From contig JBFLZY010000015.1 of NCBI GenBank assembly GCA_040755975.1, positions 1 to 42,028 of the forward strand: a stretch of 42,028 nt of DNA, read 5' to 3'. The DNA is from JAIMBK01 sp040755975 (GTDB lineage: Bacteria; Bacillota; Desulfotomaculia; Desulfotomaculales; Nap2-2B). The position numbers and the translations under genes were made by a program. The notes under the pieces are model-generated. The model was not told where the DNA came from. It ran no database searches and worked only from the letters and a program-made list of their open reading frames with translations. This document shows positions 1-7,982 of the stretch, piece by piece (positions within the stretch are counted from its first letter, which is position 1; every line of letters begins with the position of its first letter).

Positions 1-40
1 AGTGTAGCGATAGAAAACTAATGAACCGTGCGGTATTCAA

Positions 41-101
41 GCAGCGCTGCCTGGTTCGCTCCGAACCAAGCCGCTGTCTCGTCGGCCCGCAGCATCGGAG
101 C
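41..101. repeat. Dispersed repeat, copy 1 (61-nt core)
   Basis: This 61-nt stretch matches 22707-22767 at about 53 of 61 positions without gaps, and weaker similarity extends upstream to about position 9. The first 23 nt are identical in both copies and begin with the palindrome GCAGCGCTGC. The arms GCTCCGA (58-64) and TCGGAGC (95-101) can pair, and GGTTCG/CGAACC (53-58/62-67) forms an alternative hairpin. It lies in at least 219 nt of non-coding DNA ahead of rpsS, where a spacer of a few tens of bases is usual. It encodes no recognisable protein and could be a miniature mobile element or a structured leader. Confidence 0.6.
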
Positions 102-161
102 GACGGCAAATGAACGGCGGGCAAAGGGTTATTGTCAGAGGAGTGAGCGGGGCAATACCTC

Positions 162-177
162 GCCACCCAAAGGTGGC
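162..177 (+). other. Hairpin in the rpsS leader
   Basis: GCCACC and GGTGGC pair perfectly around a CAAA loop, about 40 nt before the rpsS start. No U-tract follows directly (a short T run comes about 10 nt later), so it is not a standard terminator. It could be part of the inserted repeat element or a weak attenuator. Confidence 0.35.
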
Positions 178-219
178 TTGAAAGGAAATTTTTGATTGCG
201 AAAGGGGGCGCATGACGGG

Positions 220-504
220 ATGGGCCGTTCATTAAAAAAGGGACCGTACTGCGACGAAAAGCTCTTGAAAAAAATCGAAGAAATGAACGCCAAAGGCGAA
301 AAGCGCGTAATCAAAACGTGGTCCCGCCGGTCAACCATCTTTCCCCAGATGATCGGCCATACCATTGCCGTTCACGACGGCAGAAGGCACGTTCCGATTT
401 ACATTACCGAAGATATGGTCGGGCATAAATTAGGAGAATTTGCGCCGACGCGCATGTTTCGAGGCCACGGCGCCCACACGGAGCGCTCTACGGCCCTGAA
501 GTAA
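220..504 (+). CDS. rpsS: 30S ribosomal protein S19
   Basis: S19 binds 16S rRNA in the head of the small subunit with S13. The 94-residue product starts MGRSLKKGPY, the classic S19 N-terminus, and contains the conserved block around GHTIAVHDGR and the GEFAPTR motif. I chose the ATG at 220 because it matches the family start and lies about 10 nt after a purine-rich AAAGGGGGCG; the ATG at 212 is in another frame. It is the first complete gene of the window and continues into rplV 23 nt later. The spacer before it is unusually long and holds a repeat. Confidence 0.96.
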   Translation: MGRSLKKGPYCDEKLLKKIEEMNAKGEKRVIKTWSRRSTIFPQMIGHTIAVHDGRRHVPIYITEDMVGHKLGEFAPTRMFRGHGAHTERSTALK

Positions 505-527
505 GCGGGTGGAAAGGAGTTTTTACC

Positions 528-860
528 ATGGTTGCCAAGGCAGTTGCCAAATACGTGCGCATTTCGCCGCGCAAAGTCCGCCAGGTGGTGGACCTGGTCC
601 GCGGTAAAAACGTAGACGAGGCGCTGGCCATTTTAAAGTTCACGCCGAAAAGGGCCTGTGGGCCGGTGGCCAAAGTCATCCGTTCGGCCGCCGCCAACGC
701 CGAGCACAATTACGACATGAACCGGGATAATTTATATATCGCCGCCGCGTACGTAGACCAGGGGCCCACGTGGAAGCGCTACCAGCCCAGGGCGTACGGG
801 CGGGCCAACATCATCCGGAAGCGGACCAGCCACATCACCATCGTTGTTCAAGAAAGGTAG
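528..860 (+). CDS. rplV: 50S ribosomal protein L22
   Basis: L22 lines the nascent-peptide exit tunnel and binds 23S rRNA domains early in assembly. The 110-residue product has the conserved RISPRKVRQVVDLVRG segment near the N-terminus and the loop and C-terminal region with RAYGRANIIRKRTSHI. A strong GGAAAGGAG precedes the ATG. The length is normal. The gene sits in canonical order between rpsS and rpsC, followed by a spacer with a short repeated word (about 882-902). Confidence 0.97.
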   Translation: MVAKAVAKYVRISPRKVRQVVDLVRGKNVDEALAILKFTPKRACGPVAKVIRSAAANAEHNYDMNRDNLYIAAAYVDQGPTWKRYQPRAYGRANIIRKRTSHITIVVQER

Positions 861-881
861 TACATCTTAAAAATTTATTCC

Positions 882-902
882 GACGTCTGACGACTGACGA
901 CC
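882..902. repeat. Short tandem word repeat in rplV-rpsC spacer
   Basis: The motif CTGACGA/CTGACGAC is repeated here (GTCTGACGACTGACGACC) in the 59-nt spacer. It is one of several unrelated word repeats found only in spacers of this operon. No coding potential. Confidence 0.4.
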
Positions 903-919
903 GAAAAGGGAGGGTTAAC

Positions 920-1585
920 GTGGGTCAAAAAGTCCATCCGAAAGGATTGCGCTTAGGAATTATCAGGGACTGGGACGCCAAATGGTTCGCGGACAAGAAG
1001 AGTTTTTCCGCGACTCTTTTGGAGGACGTGAAAATCCGCAACTACATCAAAAAGAAGCTTTACGCCGCGGGCATTTCCCGCGTCCAGATCGAGCGGGCGG
1101 CCAACCGGTTGAGGATTGCCATTTATACCGCCAAGCCGGGCATTGTCATCGGCCGGGGAGGGGCGGAAGTGGAGATTTTGCGCAAGGAACTGGAAAAAAT
1201 GACCGGCAAGCAGGTCCACATCAATATCGTTGAAATCAAGACACCGGAACTGGACGCCCAGCTGGTGGCGGAAAACGTGGCCGCGCAGATTGAAAAGCGC
1301 GTGGCTTTCCGCCGGGCGATGAAACAGGTGGTTTCCCGGGCCATGAAAATGGGCGCCAAGGGGATTAAAGTGGCCTGCAGCGGCCGGCTGGCGGGGGCGG
1401 AAATCGCCCGCACGGAGTGGTACAGCGAGGGGAAGGTGCCCCTGCATACTTTGCGCGCCGACATCGATTACGGATTTTGCGAAGCAAAGACAACTTACGG
1501 CCGGATCGGCGTGAAAGTCTGGATTTACCGGGGAGACGTCTTGCCGCAAAAAGGGAAGGCCGCCGCCGGCCAGGGAGGTGTGTGA
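920..1585 (+). CDS. rpsC: 30S ribosomal protein S3
   Basis: S3 sits at the mRNA entry channel of the small subunit. The 221-residue product begins (M)GQKVHPKGLRLGIIRDW, has the KH-domain motif VIGRGGAEVE at about residue 75 and the C-terminal domain with GRLAGAEIARTEWY. The start is GTG at 920, placed by the family N-terminus and by the GGGAGGG box just before it; the frame is open further upstream through rplV, but those residues are not S3. It runs directly into rplP. Confidence 0.96.
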   Translation: MGQKVHPKGLRLGIIRDWDAKWFADKKSFSATLLEDVKIRNYIKKKLYAAGISRVQIERAANRLRIAIYTAKPGIVIGRGGAEVEILRKELEKMTGKQVHINIVEIKTPELDAQLVAENVAAQIEKRVAFRRAMKQVVSRAMKMGAKGIKVACSGRLAGAEIARTEWYSEGKVPLHTLRADIDYGFCEAKTTYGRIGVKVWIYRGDVLPQKGKAAAGQGGV

Positions 1586-1590
1586 AGCCA

Positions 1591-2028
1591 ATGCTGATGC
1601 CGAAGAGGGTCAAGTACCGCAAGCAGCATCGCCCCGGCACCAAGGGAAAGGCCAAAGGAGGGGCGGAAGTGCAGTTTGGCCGGTACGGCTTGCAGTCCCT
1701 GGAGGCCGCCTGGGTCACGAGCCGCCAGATTGAGGCCGCCCGGATTGCCCTGACGCGGCACATCAAGCGGGGCGGAAAGGTATGGATCAGGATTTTTCCC
1801 GATCGGCCGATTACCCAAAAACCCGCGGAAACACGCATGGGCAGCGGTAAAGGGGCTCCCGAGTACTGGGTGGCGGTGGTCAAGCCGGGACGGATCATGT
1901 TTGAAGTCGACGGGGTAAGCGAAGAAGTGGCGAGAGAGGCCATGCGCCTGGCGGCCCACAAACTGCCCGTCAAAACCCGGTTTGTAAAACGTGCAGAAGG
2001 AAGTGAGGTCAATGAAGGCCAAAGCTAA
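1591..2028 (+). CDS. rplP: 50S ribosomal protein L16
   Basis: L16 helps organise the A-site and peptidyl-transferase region of 23S rRNA. The 145-residue product starts MLMPKRVKYRKQHRP and contains the conserved RPITQKPAETRMGSGKG motif. The ATG at 1591 follows GGGAGGTGTGTGA, where the rpsC stop overlaps the ribosome binding site. Its last 17 nt overlap the start of rpmC, an arrangement that suggests translational coupling. Confidence 0.96.
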   Translation: MLMPKRVKYRKQHRPGTKGKAKGGAEVQFGRYGLQSLEAAWVTSRQIEAARIALTRHIKRGGKVWIRIFPDRPITQKPAETRMGSGKGAPEYWVAVVKPGRIMFEVDGVSEEVAREAMRLAAHKLPVKTRFVKRAEGSEVNEGQS

Positions 2029-2224
2029 GACCTGGCGGGAACTAACCGACGAGGAGCTGGCGAAAAAACTGGCCGAATCAAAGGATGAACTTTTCCGGTT
2101 GCGCTTTCAGCTGGCCACCAACCAGCTCGACAACCCGATGCGCCTTAAAGAGGTGCGCAAGAACATCGCGCGCCTGAAAACAATTATCCGGGAGCGGGAA
2201 TTAGGCATCAACCGGGCGATTTAG
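2012..2224 (+). CDS. rpmC: 50S ribosomal protein L29
   Basis: L29 is a small helical-hairpin protein beside the exit tunnel that forms part of the docking site for trigger factor and SRP. The 70-residue product MKAKAKTWRELTDEELAKKL is typical, with the conserved ELFRLRFQ segment and a basic C-terminal helix. The ATG at 2012 follows GGAAGTGAGG and overlaps the end of rplP. Confidence 0.95.
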   Translation: MKAKAKTWRELTDEELAKKLAESKDELFRLRFQLATNQLDNPMRLKEVRKNIARLKTIIRERELGINRAI

Positions 2225-2250
2225 GTTAACGGAAAGGGGTGGGGATCATC

Positions 2251-2517
2251 ATGGCCCAGAGGAATTTGCGGAAAACGCGGGTGGGCCGCGTGGTCAGCGA
2301 TAAAATGGATAAAACGGTCGTCGTGGCCGTGGAAACACTGGTCAGGCACCCTTTTTATCAGCGCACGGTCCGGCGCACGCGTAAGTTCAAGGCCCACGAC
2401 GAGCAGAACAGCTGCCGGATCGGGGATCGCGTGCGCATCATGGAAACGCGCCCTTTGTCCAAAGACAAAAGGTGGCGCGTCGTAGAAATTCTCGAGCGCT
2501 CCAAGGAGGCCGAATAA
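2251..2517 (+). CDS. rpsQ: 30S ribosomal protein S17
   Basis: S17 is a primary 16S rRNA-binding protein with an OB fold. The 88-residue product has the family signature GRVVSDKMDKTVVVAVE and HPFYQRTVRRTRKFKAHDE. I start it at ATG 2251, which gives MAQRNLRKTRVGRV and follows GGAAAGGGG at a usual distance; an in-frame GTG at 2239 overlaps that ribosome binding site and is unlikely. Confidence 0.95.
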   Translation: MAQRNLRKTRVGRVVSDKMDKTVVVAVETLVRHPFYQRTVRRTRKFKAHDEQNSCRIGDRVRIMETRPLSKDKRWRVVEILERSKEAE

Positions 2518-2554
2518 GGCATCAGGATTTGAGGGCAGATGGGGGTGAGGGAAG

Positions 2555-2923
2555 TTGATTCAGGTGCAGAGCATGTTAAACGTGGCAGATAATACCGGCG
2601 CCCGCCGGCTGATGTGCATCCGCGTTCTGGGCGGTTCCCACAGGCGCTACGCCAGCCTGGGCGATGAAATTGTGGCCTCGGTTAAAGAGGCGGTGCCCGG
2701 GGGTGTGGTTAAAAAGGGCGACGTCGTGAGGGCCGTGGTGGTGCGCACGAATAAAGAAGTGCGCCGCGTGGACGGTTCCTATATCAAATTTGACGAAAAT
2801 GCGGCCGTGATCATCAAGGATGATAAAAGCCCGCGGGGCACCCGCATCTTCGGTCCGGTGGCCAGGGAGTTGCGGGATCGCGAGTTTATGAAAATAATTT
2901 CTTTGGCCCCGGAGGTGCTTTAG
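2555..2923 (+). CDS. rplN: 50S ribosomal protein L14
   Basis: L14 sits at the subunit interface and forms bridge contacts with 16S rRNA. The 122-residue product, the exact family length, begins MIQVQSMLNVADNTGARRL and carries the KGDVVRAVVVRTNKEVRR signature. The start codon is TTG, supported by a GGGTGAGGGAAG box and the invariant N-terminus; no ATG is available nearby. Confidence 0.96.
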   Translation: MIQVQSMLNVADNTGARRLMCIRVLGGSHRRYASLGDEIVASVKEAVPGGVVKKGDVVRAVVVRTNKEVRRVDGSYIKFDENAAVIIKDDKSPRGTRIFGPVARELRDREFMKIISLAPEVL

Positions 2924-2961
2924 GGAAAAAGTTAATTTCGATCAGGAAGGTGTTAGGGAGT

Positions 2962-3282
2962 ATGCCGAAGGTTCACGTTCGCAAGGGCGATACCGTGCTG
3001 GTAATTAGCGGAAAAGACGCCGGCAAACGGGGTAAGGTTCTGGCCGTGGAACCGCAAAGGAGCCGCGTGGTGGTGGAAGGGGTCAACGTGGTGAAGCGCC
3101 ACGCGCGCCCTACCCGAGCCATGCCCCAGGGGGGTATCATTGAAAAGGAGGCCCCCATCCACAGCTCCAACGTTATGCTGGTTTGCAATAAATGCCATAA
3201 ACCCACCCGGATTGCGAAAAAATTTTTAGCCGACGAGGAAAAAGCCCGTGTTTGCAAGAAATGCGGCGAGATCATCGGGTAA
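2962..3282 (+). CDS. rplX: 50S ribosomal protein L24
   Basis: L24 initiates 50S assembly on 23S rRNA. The 106-residue product has an N-terminal KOW motif (VRKGDTVLVISGKDAGKRG) and GVNVVKRHARPT. The C-terminal part has two CxxC pairs (CNKC and CKKC), a zinc-ribbon-like pattern seen in many Firmicute L24 proteins. The start is the ATG at 2962 (MPKVHVRKGD), with TTAGGGAG just upstream; a GTG at 2950 in frame is less likely. Confidence 0.95.
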   Translation: MPKVHVRKGDTVLVISGKDAGKRGKVLAVEPQRSRVVVEGVNVVKRHARPTRAMPQGGIIEKEAPIHSSNVMLVCNKCHKPTRIAKKFLADEEKARVCKKCGEIIG

Positions 3283-3300
3283 AGGGGGGAGGGGGGAAAG

Positions 3301-3861
3301 ATGCCCAGACTGAAGGAAAAGTATAAAAACGAAGTAGTGAAGGCGATGATGGCCAAATTTGGCTATAAAAACGTTATGCAGGTTCCCCGGCTGGAGAAAG
3401 TAGTGATCAACATGGGGGTGGGGGACGCCATTCAGAACAGCAAGGTCCTGGACGCGGCGGCAGCCGATCTGGCGGTCATCACCGGCCAGCGCCCGGTGAT
3501 CACGAAGGCTAAAAGATCGATTGCGGCCTTTAAGCTGCGTCAGGGAATGAAAATCGGCTGCAAGGTAACCCTGCGCGGGGACCGCATGTATGATTTTGTG
3601 GATAAGCTGTTTAACGTGGCTCTCCCCAGGGTGCGCGACTTCCGGGGGGTTTCGCCGGACTCCTTTGACGGGCGCGGCAACTACAGCCTCGGGATCCGGG
3701 AGCAGCTGATTTTTCCGGAAATAGAATATGATAAAATAGAAAAAGTACGGGGCATGGACATCATCTTTGTCACGACCGCGAAAACAGACGAGGAAGCCAG
3801 AGAACTCCTGCGGCTCCTGGGGATGCCGTTTAGAGCGGAAGCCAGGCGGCAGACGGCGTAA
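3301..3861 (+). CDS. rplE: 50S ribosomal protein L5
   Basis: L5 binds 5S rRNA and the P-site tRNA in the central protuberance. The 186-residue product contains the signatures LEKVVINMGVGDA, the TGQRPVITKAKRSIAAFKLR block and FRGVSPDSFDGRGNYSLGI. The ATG follows GGGGAGGGGGG. Length and position are standard. A 113-nt spacer without clear features separates it from rpsN. Confidence 0.97.
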   Translation: MPRLKEKYKNEVVKAMMAKFGYKNVMQVPRLEKVVINMGVGDAIQNSKVLDAAAADLAVITGQRPVITKAKRSIAAFKLRQGMKIGCKVTLRGDRMYDFVDKLFNVALPRVRDFRGVSPDSFDGRGNYSLGIREQLIFPEIEYDKIEKVRGMDIIFVTTAKTDEEARELLRLLGMPFRAEARRQTA

Positions 3862-3974
3862 AGCCTCAGGAAGGCGATATCTCTGTAGGTAGTCGCCGGC
3901 AGTCAAGTAATGGAAAGGCTGGATAATAAAGATGAAAAGAGGACTGAAACAACCAATCCGAAGGAGGGGAAGCT

Positions 3975-4160
3975 TTGGCTAAAAAGGCGTTAATCAATAA
4001 GGCCATGCGCGAACCAAAATTTAAGGTGCGCAAGTACAACCGGTGTAAACTATGCGGGCGTCCGCGGGCCTATATCCGCAAATTCGGCATTTGCCGCATT
4101 TGTTTTCGGACGCTGGCTTACCGCGGCGAAATTCCCGGGATCCGTAAAGCCAGCTGGTAA
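3975..4160 (+). CDS. rpsN: 30S ribosomal protein S14, zinc-binding type
   Basis: This is the short (61-residue) zinc form of S14, which binds 16S rRNA in the 30S head. Four cysteines at residues 24, 27, 40 and 43 (CKLC and CRIC) form the zinc ribbon. The start is TTG at 3975, following a strong AAGGAGGGG and giving (M)AKKALINKAMREPKFKVR. Its place between rplE and rpsH is canonical for Firmicutes. Confidence 0.95.
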   Translation: MAKKALINKAMREPKFKVRKYNRCKLCGRPRAYIRKFGICRICFRTLAYRGEIPGIRKASW

Positions 4161-4180
4161 AAGGAGGCGTGTGCTTTAAG

Positions 4181-4576
4181 ATGATGACCGATCCAATCGC
4201 CGACTTCTTAACGAGAATTCGCAACGCCAACACGGTCTACCACGAAAAAGTGGAAACGCCGGCTTCCCGGATGAAGCGGGCCATTGCCGACATTCTCAAA
4301 GAAGAGGGGTTTATCAAGGATTACGAATATATTGCCGACGGCAAGCAGGGTGTCTTACGCCTGTACTTGAAGTACGGGCCGGATAAAAAACGGGTCATTA
4401 CCGGAATCAAGCGCATCAGCAAGCCGGGCCTGCGCATCTACGCCCGCAAAGACGCCGTTCCCCGGGTGCTGGGCGGCCTGGGCATAGCGATTATTTCCAC
4501 ACCGCGCGGGGTAATGACCGATAAAAAAGCCCGCAAATTGGGCTTGGGCGGAGAAGTTATCTGCTACGTGTGGTAG
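4181..4576 (+). CDS. rpsH: 30S ribosomal protein S8
   Basis: S8 is a primary binder of the central domain of 16S rRNA and in many bacteria represses translation of its own operon. The 131-residue product starts MMTDPIADFLTRIRNAN and ends with the conserved GLGGEVICYVW. The ATG at 4181 (or 4184) matches the family; a GTG at 4169 lies almost on top of the AAGGAGG box and is rejected. Confidence 0.95.
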   Translation: MMTDPIADFLTRIRNANTVYHEKVETPASRMKRAIADILKEEGFIKDYEYIADGKQGVLRLYLKYGPDKKRVITGIKRISKPGLRIYARKDAVPRVLGGLGIAIISTPRGVMTDKKARKLGLGGEVICYVW

Positions 4577-4603
4577 CGTACGGCAGGAGGTGAACAAACC
4601 AGT

Positions 4604-5152
4604 ATGTCGCGGATTGGCAAACAACCGGTGGCGGTCCCGCAAGGGGTAGACGTGCAAATCGAAGGCAACACCATCCGGGTAAAGGGTCCCAAGGGGCAGT
4701 TAAGCAGGGAATTTCATCCGGACATGATCATCCGTCAGGAAGGCGGTTACTTGCAGGTAGAAAGGCCGTCGGACGGCAAGTTGCACCGTTCCCTGCACGG
4801 TTTAACCCGGACGCTGTTAAACAACATGATCCTGGGCGTAACCAAGGGGTTCGAGAAGGGTCTGGAATTATCCGGCGTGGGTTACCGGGCTTCCAAGCAG
4901 GGCAAAAAACTGGTCCTGGCCATGGGCTATTCCCACCCGGTGGAAATTGTACCGGAGGAGGGCCTGGAAATCGAAGTTCCGGCGCCGACCAAAATTTTGG
5001 TAAAAGGGATTGACAAGGAGAAGGTAGGCAACCTGGCCGCCAGGATCCGGAGAGTCCGGGAGCCCGAACCGTATAAAGGCAAAGGCGTCCGTTACGAAGG
5101 GGAAAGGATCAGACGCAAAGCCGGTAAAGCCGGGGTAAAAGGCAAGAAGTAA
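4604..5152 (+). CDS. rplF: 50S ribosomal protein L6
   Basis: L6 lies near the GTPase-associated centre and the sarcin-ricin loop. The 182-residue product begins MSRIGKQPVAVPQGV and has two homologous alpha-beta domains. It includes LNNMILGVTKGFEKGLELSGVGYRA and the C-terminal signature REPEPYKGKGVRYEGE. An AGGAGGTG precedes the ATG at a normal distance. Confidence 0.97.
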   Translation: MSRIGKQPVAVPQGVDVQIEGNTIRVKGPKGQLSREFHPDMIIRQEGGYLQVERPSDGKLHRSLHGLTRTLLNNMILGVTKGFEKGLELSGVGYRASKQGKKLVLAMGYSHPVEIVPEEGLEIEVPAPTKILVKGIDKEKVGNLAARIRRVREPEPYKGKGVRYEGERIRRKAGKAGVKGKK

Positions 5153-5169
5153 AAAGGAGTTGAACCGGT

Positions 5170-5538
5170 TTGATTAAGAAGCCCGATCGGAAAACATTGC
5201 GCCAGAAAAGACGTTTAAGGGTCCGCAGGAAGGTCGCGGGCACCCCGGAGCGGCCGCGGTTGAACGTTTTCCGGAGCTTAAAGCATATTTATGCGCAGGT
5301 AATTGACGATACCCGGGGGGTAACGCTGGTTTCGGCTTCCACGCTTTCGCCGGAGTTAAAGGGCAGTCTGGCTGGAGGAGGCAATCAAGAGGCGGCTTCG
5401 GCGGTGGGGAGGCTGATTGCCGAAAAAGCGCTGCAAAAAGGAATTAAGAAGGTTGTTTTTGACCGGGCCGGTTACCTTTATCACGGGCGCGTGAAGACCC
5501 TGGCCGATGCGGCGCGCGAAGGCGGCCTGGAGTTTTAG
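5170..5538 (+). CDS. rplR: 50S ribosomal protein L18
   Basis: L18 binds 5S rRNA together with L5. The 122-residue product has the basic N-terminus and the signature GTPERPRLNVFRSLKHIYAQVIDD, then FDRAGYLYHGRVKTLADAAREGGLEF at the end. The start codon is TTG at 5170 (MIKKPDRKTLRQKRR), after AAAAAGGAG. It lies 17 nt after rplF. Confidence 0.96.
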   Translation: MIKKPDRKTLRQKRRLRVRRKVAGTPERPRLNVFRSLKHIYAQVIDDTRGVTLVSASTLSPELKGSLAGGGNQEAASAVGRLIAEKALQKGIKKVVFDRAGYLYHGRVKTLADAAREGGLEF

Positions 5539-5567
5539 GCAAATTTAAACATTTAGGAGGGGAATGA

Positions 5568-6077
5568 GTGTCCAGGGTTGATCCAAATAAACCGGAGCTG
5601 ACCGAAAAAGTAGTGTATATTAACCGGGTGGCCAAGGTTGTCAAGGGAGGCCGGCGTTTTTCTTTTTCCGCCCTGGTGGTCGTGGGCGACGGCAACGGGC
5701 GCGTAGGTGCCGGGTTGGGCAAGGCTGCGGAAGTCCCCGAGGCGATCCGCAAGGGGATCGAGGCAGCAAAGAAGAGCATGATCGAAGTTCCCATGGCCGG
5801 GACGACAATCCCTCACGAGGTAATTGGCGAGTTTGGCGCGGGTAAAGTGCTTTTGAAACCTGCCGCCCCCGGCACGGGACTGATCGCCGGCGGGCCGGTG
5901 CGGGCGATCCTCGAGCTGGCCGGCGTGCGGGACGTTTTAACCAAGTCCCTGGGTTCGAACAACGCCAATAACATGGTGCACGCCACCATGACGGCGCTCA
6001 AAAGCCTCAAGACCCCGGCCCAGGTAGCCGGCCTGCGCGGGAAAACAGTTGCCGAGTTATTCGGGCGGGAGGCATAA
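5568..6077 (+). CDS. rpsE: 30S ribosomal protein S5
   Basis: S5 acts in decoding accuracy and mRNA unwinding at the entry channel. The 169-residue product has the double-stranded RNA-binding S5 N-domain (VYINRVAKVVKGGRRFSFSA, VVGDGNGRVGAGLGKA) and the C-domain (GGPVRAILELAGVRDVLTKSLGSNN). Start is GTG at 5568 behind TAGGAGGGG; an ATG at 5564 overlaps it but is out of frame. Confidence 0.96.
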   Translation: MSRVDPNKPELTEKVVYINRVAKVVKGGRRFSFSALVVVGDGNGRVGAGLGKAAEVPEAIRKGIEAAKKSMIEVPMAGTTIPHEVIGEFGAGKVLLKPAAPGTGLIAGGPVRAILELAGVRDVLTKSLGSNNANNMVHATMTALKSLKTPAQVAGLRGKTVAELFGREA

Positions 6078-6082
6078 AGCAC

Positions 6083-6262
6083 GTGGCGAAGGTAAAGGTT
6101 ACGCTGCTCAAAAGTTTGATTGGCCGGTCCCGGAACCAACGCACTATGGTGCGAACGCTCGGGTTGAAAAAACCTGGGAATTCCGTCATCCATAATGATA
6201 CTCCCCAGATCAGGGGTATGATCGCGAAAGTTTCTCACCTGTTGAAGGTTGAAGAAATATAA
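6083..6262 (+). CDS. rpmD: 50S ribosomal protein L30
   Basis: This 59-residue gene sits in the only position expected for rpmD, between rpsE and rplO. The product (M)AKVKVTLLKSLIGRSRNQ then RTMVRTLGLKKPGNSVIHND is diagnostic of bacterial L30: a short antiparallel sheet with two helices that binds 23S rRNA. The start is GTG at 6083, five bases after the rpsE stop, with the GGGAGG at the end of rpsE as ribosome binding site. The stop overlaps the rplO ribosome binding site. Confidence 0.95.
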   Translation: MAKVKVTLLKSLIGRSRNQRTMVRTLGLKKPGNSVIHNDTPQIRGMIAKVSHLLKVEEI

Positions 6263-6275
6263 AGGAGGTGTTATA

Positions 6276-6722
6276 ATGGTCAAGCTGCACGAATTGCGGC
6301 CCAGCCCCGGCTCCCGCCCGAAGCCGACGCGCAAGGGCCAGGGGATCGGCACCGGTTTGGGCAAGACGGCCGGCCGGGGGATGAAGGGGCAGAAAGCTCG
6401 CTCCGGCGGCGGTGTGCGGCCGGGCTTCGAAGGCGGCCAGATGCCCATCCAGCGCCGGATGCCGAAGAGGGGCTTTACGAACGCTCCTTTTAAGAAGCGG
6501 ATCACGGGCGTGAACGTGGAAGCCTTGAACCGTTTTGAAGACGGCAGCACGGTGACGCCGGCCCTGCTGAAAGCAGCCCGGATCATTAAAAAAGTCGGCG
6601 ACGGCGTAAAGATCCTGGGCGGGGGCGAATTGAAAAAGGCTTTGACGGTGCAGGCGCACGCCTTCAGCAAGTCCGCCCAGGAAAAAATTGTCGCGGCCGG
6701 CGGGAAGGCCGAGGTGATTTAA
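6276..6722 (+). CDS. rplO: 50S ribosomal protein L15
   Basis: L15 is a late-assembly 23S rRNA-binding protein. The 148-residue product begins MVKLHELRPSPGSRPKPTRK, with the glycine-rich extension GTGLGKTAGRGMKGQKARSG and a globular C-domain ending in AAGGKAEVI. ATG 6276 follows AAAGGAGGTG; an upstream in-frame ATG at 6249 lies inside rpmD and is rejected. Its stop abuts the secY ATG with no gap, which suggests translational coupling. Confidence 0.96.
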   Translation: MVKLHELRPSPGSRPKPTRKGQGIGTGLGKTAGRGMKGQKARSGGGVRPGFEGGQMPIQRRMPKRGFTNAPFKKRITGVNVEALNRFEDGSTVTPALLKAARIIKKVGDGVKILGGGELKKALTVQAHAFSKSAQEKIVAAGGKAEVI

Positions 6723-7982
6723 ATGCTGGAAAGTTTACGCAACGCGGTGAAAATTGAAGAGTTAAGGGGGAAGATCCTCTTTACCGTGCTCATGCTGCTG
6801 GTGTTCCGGATCGGGGCGCACATCCCGGTGCCCGGCATAAACGTCCAGGTATTTAACGAGCTGCTCGGGAGCGGGATCTTATTCGGCTTTTTTGACGTTA
6901 TTTCCGGCGGCGCCTTTAAAAATTTTTCCATCTTTGCCATGAGCATTACCCCGTACATCAACGCCTCGATTATCATGCAGTTGCTTACGGTGGTCATTCC
7001 GCATCTTGAGCGCCTGGCCAAGGAAGGGGAAGAGGGCCGGAAAAAGATTACCCAGTACACCCGTTACCTTACCGTAGTGCTGGCTTTTGTTCAGGCCATC
7101 GGCATGAGCGTTGCTTTAAAGCAGGCGTTTATCAAGCCTTCCTGGGACCAGTATCTTTTGGTGGCCTTAACTTTGACGGCCGGTACGGCCTTTTTAATGT
7201 GGATCGGGGAGCAGATTACGGAAAAGGGGATCGGCAACGGAATTTCTTTATTGATTTTTGCCGGGATCGTCTCGCGGGTGCCGGCCGGTACGGTGCGGGT
7301 GGTGGAATACCTGCAGGCGGGAACCATCAATGTGTTCAGCATCCTTTTGCTGGTCGTTATCGGCGGCGCGGTAATCGCCGGAATTGTGCTGGTTCACGAG
7401 GGGCAGCGCCGCATCCCCGTGCAGTACGCCAAGCGGGTGGTGGGGCGCCGGGTTTACGGCGGCCAGAGTACCCACCTGCCCTTGCGGGTGAACCAGGCGG
7501 GGGTAATCCCCATTATCTTTGCGTCCTCCATATTAATGTTTCCCGAGCAAATTGCCAGCTGGTTTTCCGGCGGCAGGCTGGCCGACTGGTACGTGGCCTA
7601 CTTCGGCTGGGGCAGCGCGGCTCATACGGTCATCTATGCGCTGCTGGTGATTGGTTTTACGTATTTTTATACGGCCGTGATCATGAATCCTGTTGATGTG
7701 GCCGATAACATTAAAAAATACGGCGGTTTTATTCCGGGAATCCGTCCCGGCCGCCCGACTGCCGAGCACATCGCGAAGGTAATGAGCAGGATCACCCTGG
7801 CGGGGGCGGTATTTCTGGCCCTGATCGCCATCCTGCCGAATTTTATCCTGATTGCCACGCGCATCCCCCACATTTATTTCGGCGGGACCGCCCTGCTGAT
7901 TGTGGTGGGCGTGGCGCTGGACACGATGAAGCAGGTCGAATCGCACATGCTGCTCAGAAGCTACCAGGGGTTTATTAAATAA
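6723..7982 (+). CDS. secY: Protein translocase subunit SecY
   Basis: SecY is the channel of the Sec protein-export machinery in the cytoplasmic membrane, working with SecE, SecG and SecA. The 419-residue protein shows ten hydrophobic segments. It has the family signatures RIGAHIPVPGIN near the N-terminus, SITPYINASIIMQLL (helix 2), the cytoplasmic HEGQRRIPVQYAKR loop and GFIPGIRPGRPT near the C-terminus. GAGGTGATTTAA just before the ATG gives the ribosome binding site inside the end of rplO. The expected next gene, adk, is absent; a tandem repeat follows directly. Confidence 0.98.
   Translation: MLESLRNAVKIEELRGKILFTVLMLLVFRIGAHIPVPGINVQVFNELLGSGILFGFFDVISGGAFKNFSIFAMSITPYINASIIMQLLTVVIPHLERLAKEGEEGRKKITQYTRYLTVVLAFVQAIGMSVALKQAFIKPSWDQYLLVALTLTAGTAFLMWIGEQITEKGIGNGISLLIFAGIVSRVPAGTVRVVEYLQAGTINVFSILLLVVIGGAVIAGIVLVHEGQRRIPVQYAKRVVGRRVYGGQSTHLPLRVNQAGVIPIIFASSILMFPEQIASWFSGGRLADWYVAYFGWGSAAHTVIYALLVIGFTYFYTAVIMNPVDVADNIKKYGGFIPGIRPGRPTAEHIAKVMSRITLAGAVFLALIAILPNFILIATRIPHIYFGGTALLIVVGVALDTMKQVESHMLLRSYQGFIK

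Noticed and set aside
1417..1590. Long N-terminal extension of the rplP frame inside rpsC
   Set aside because: The sequence is antiphase rpsC; L16 homology and a good ribosome binding site begin at 1591.
953..1591. Large minus-strand open frame opposite rpsC
   Set aside because: Antisense shadow of a conserved ribosomal gene in GC-rich DNA, without ribosome binding site or homology.
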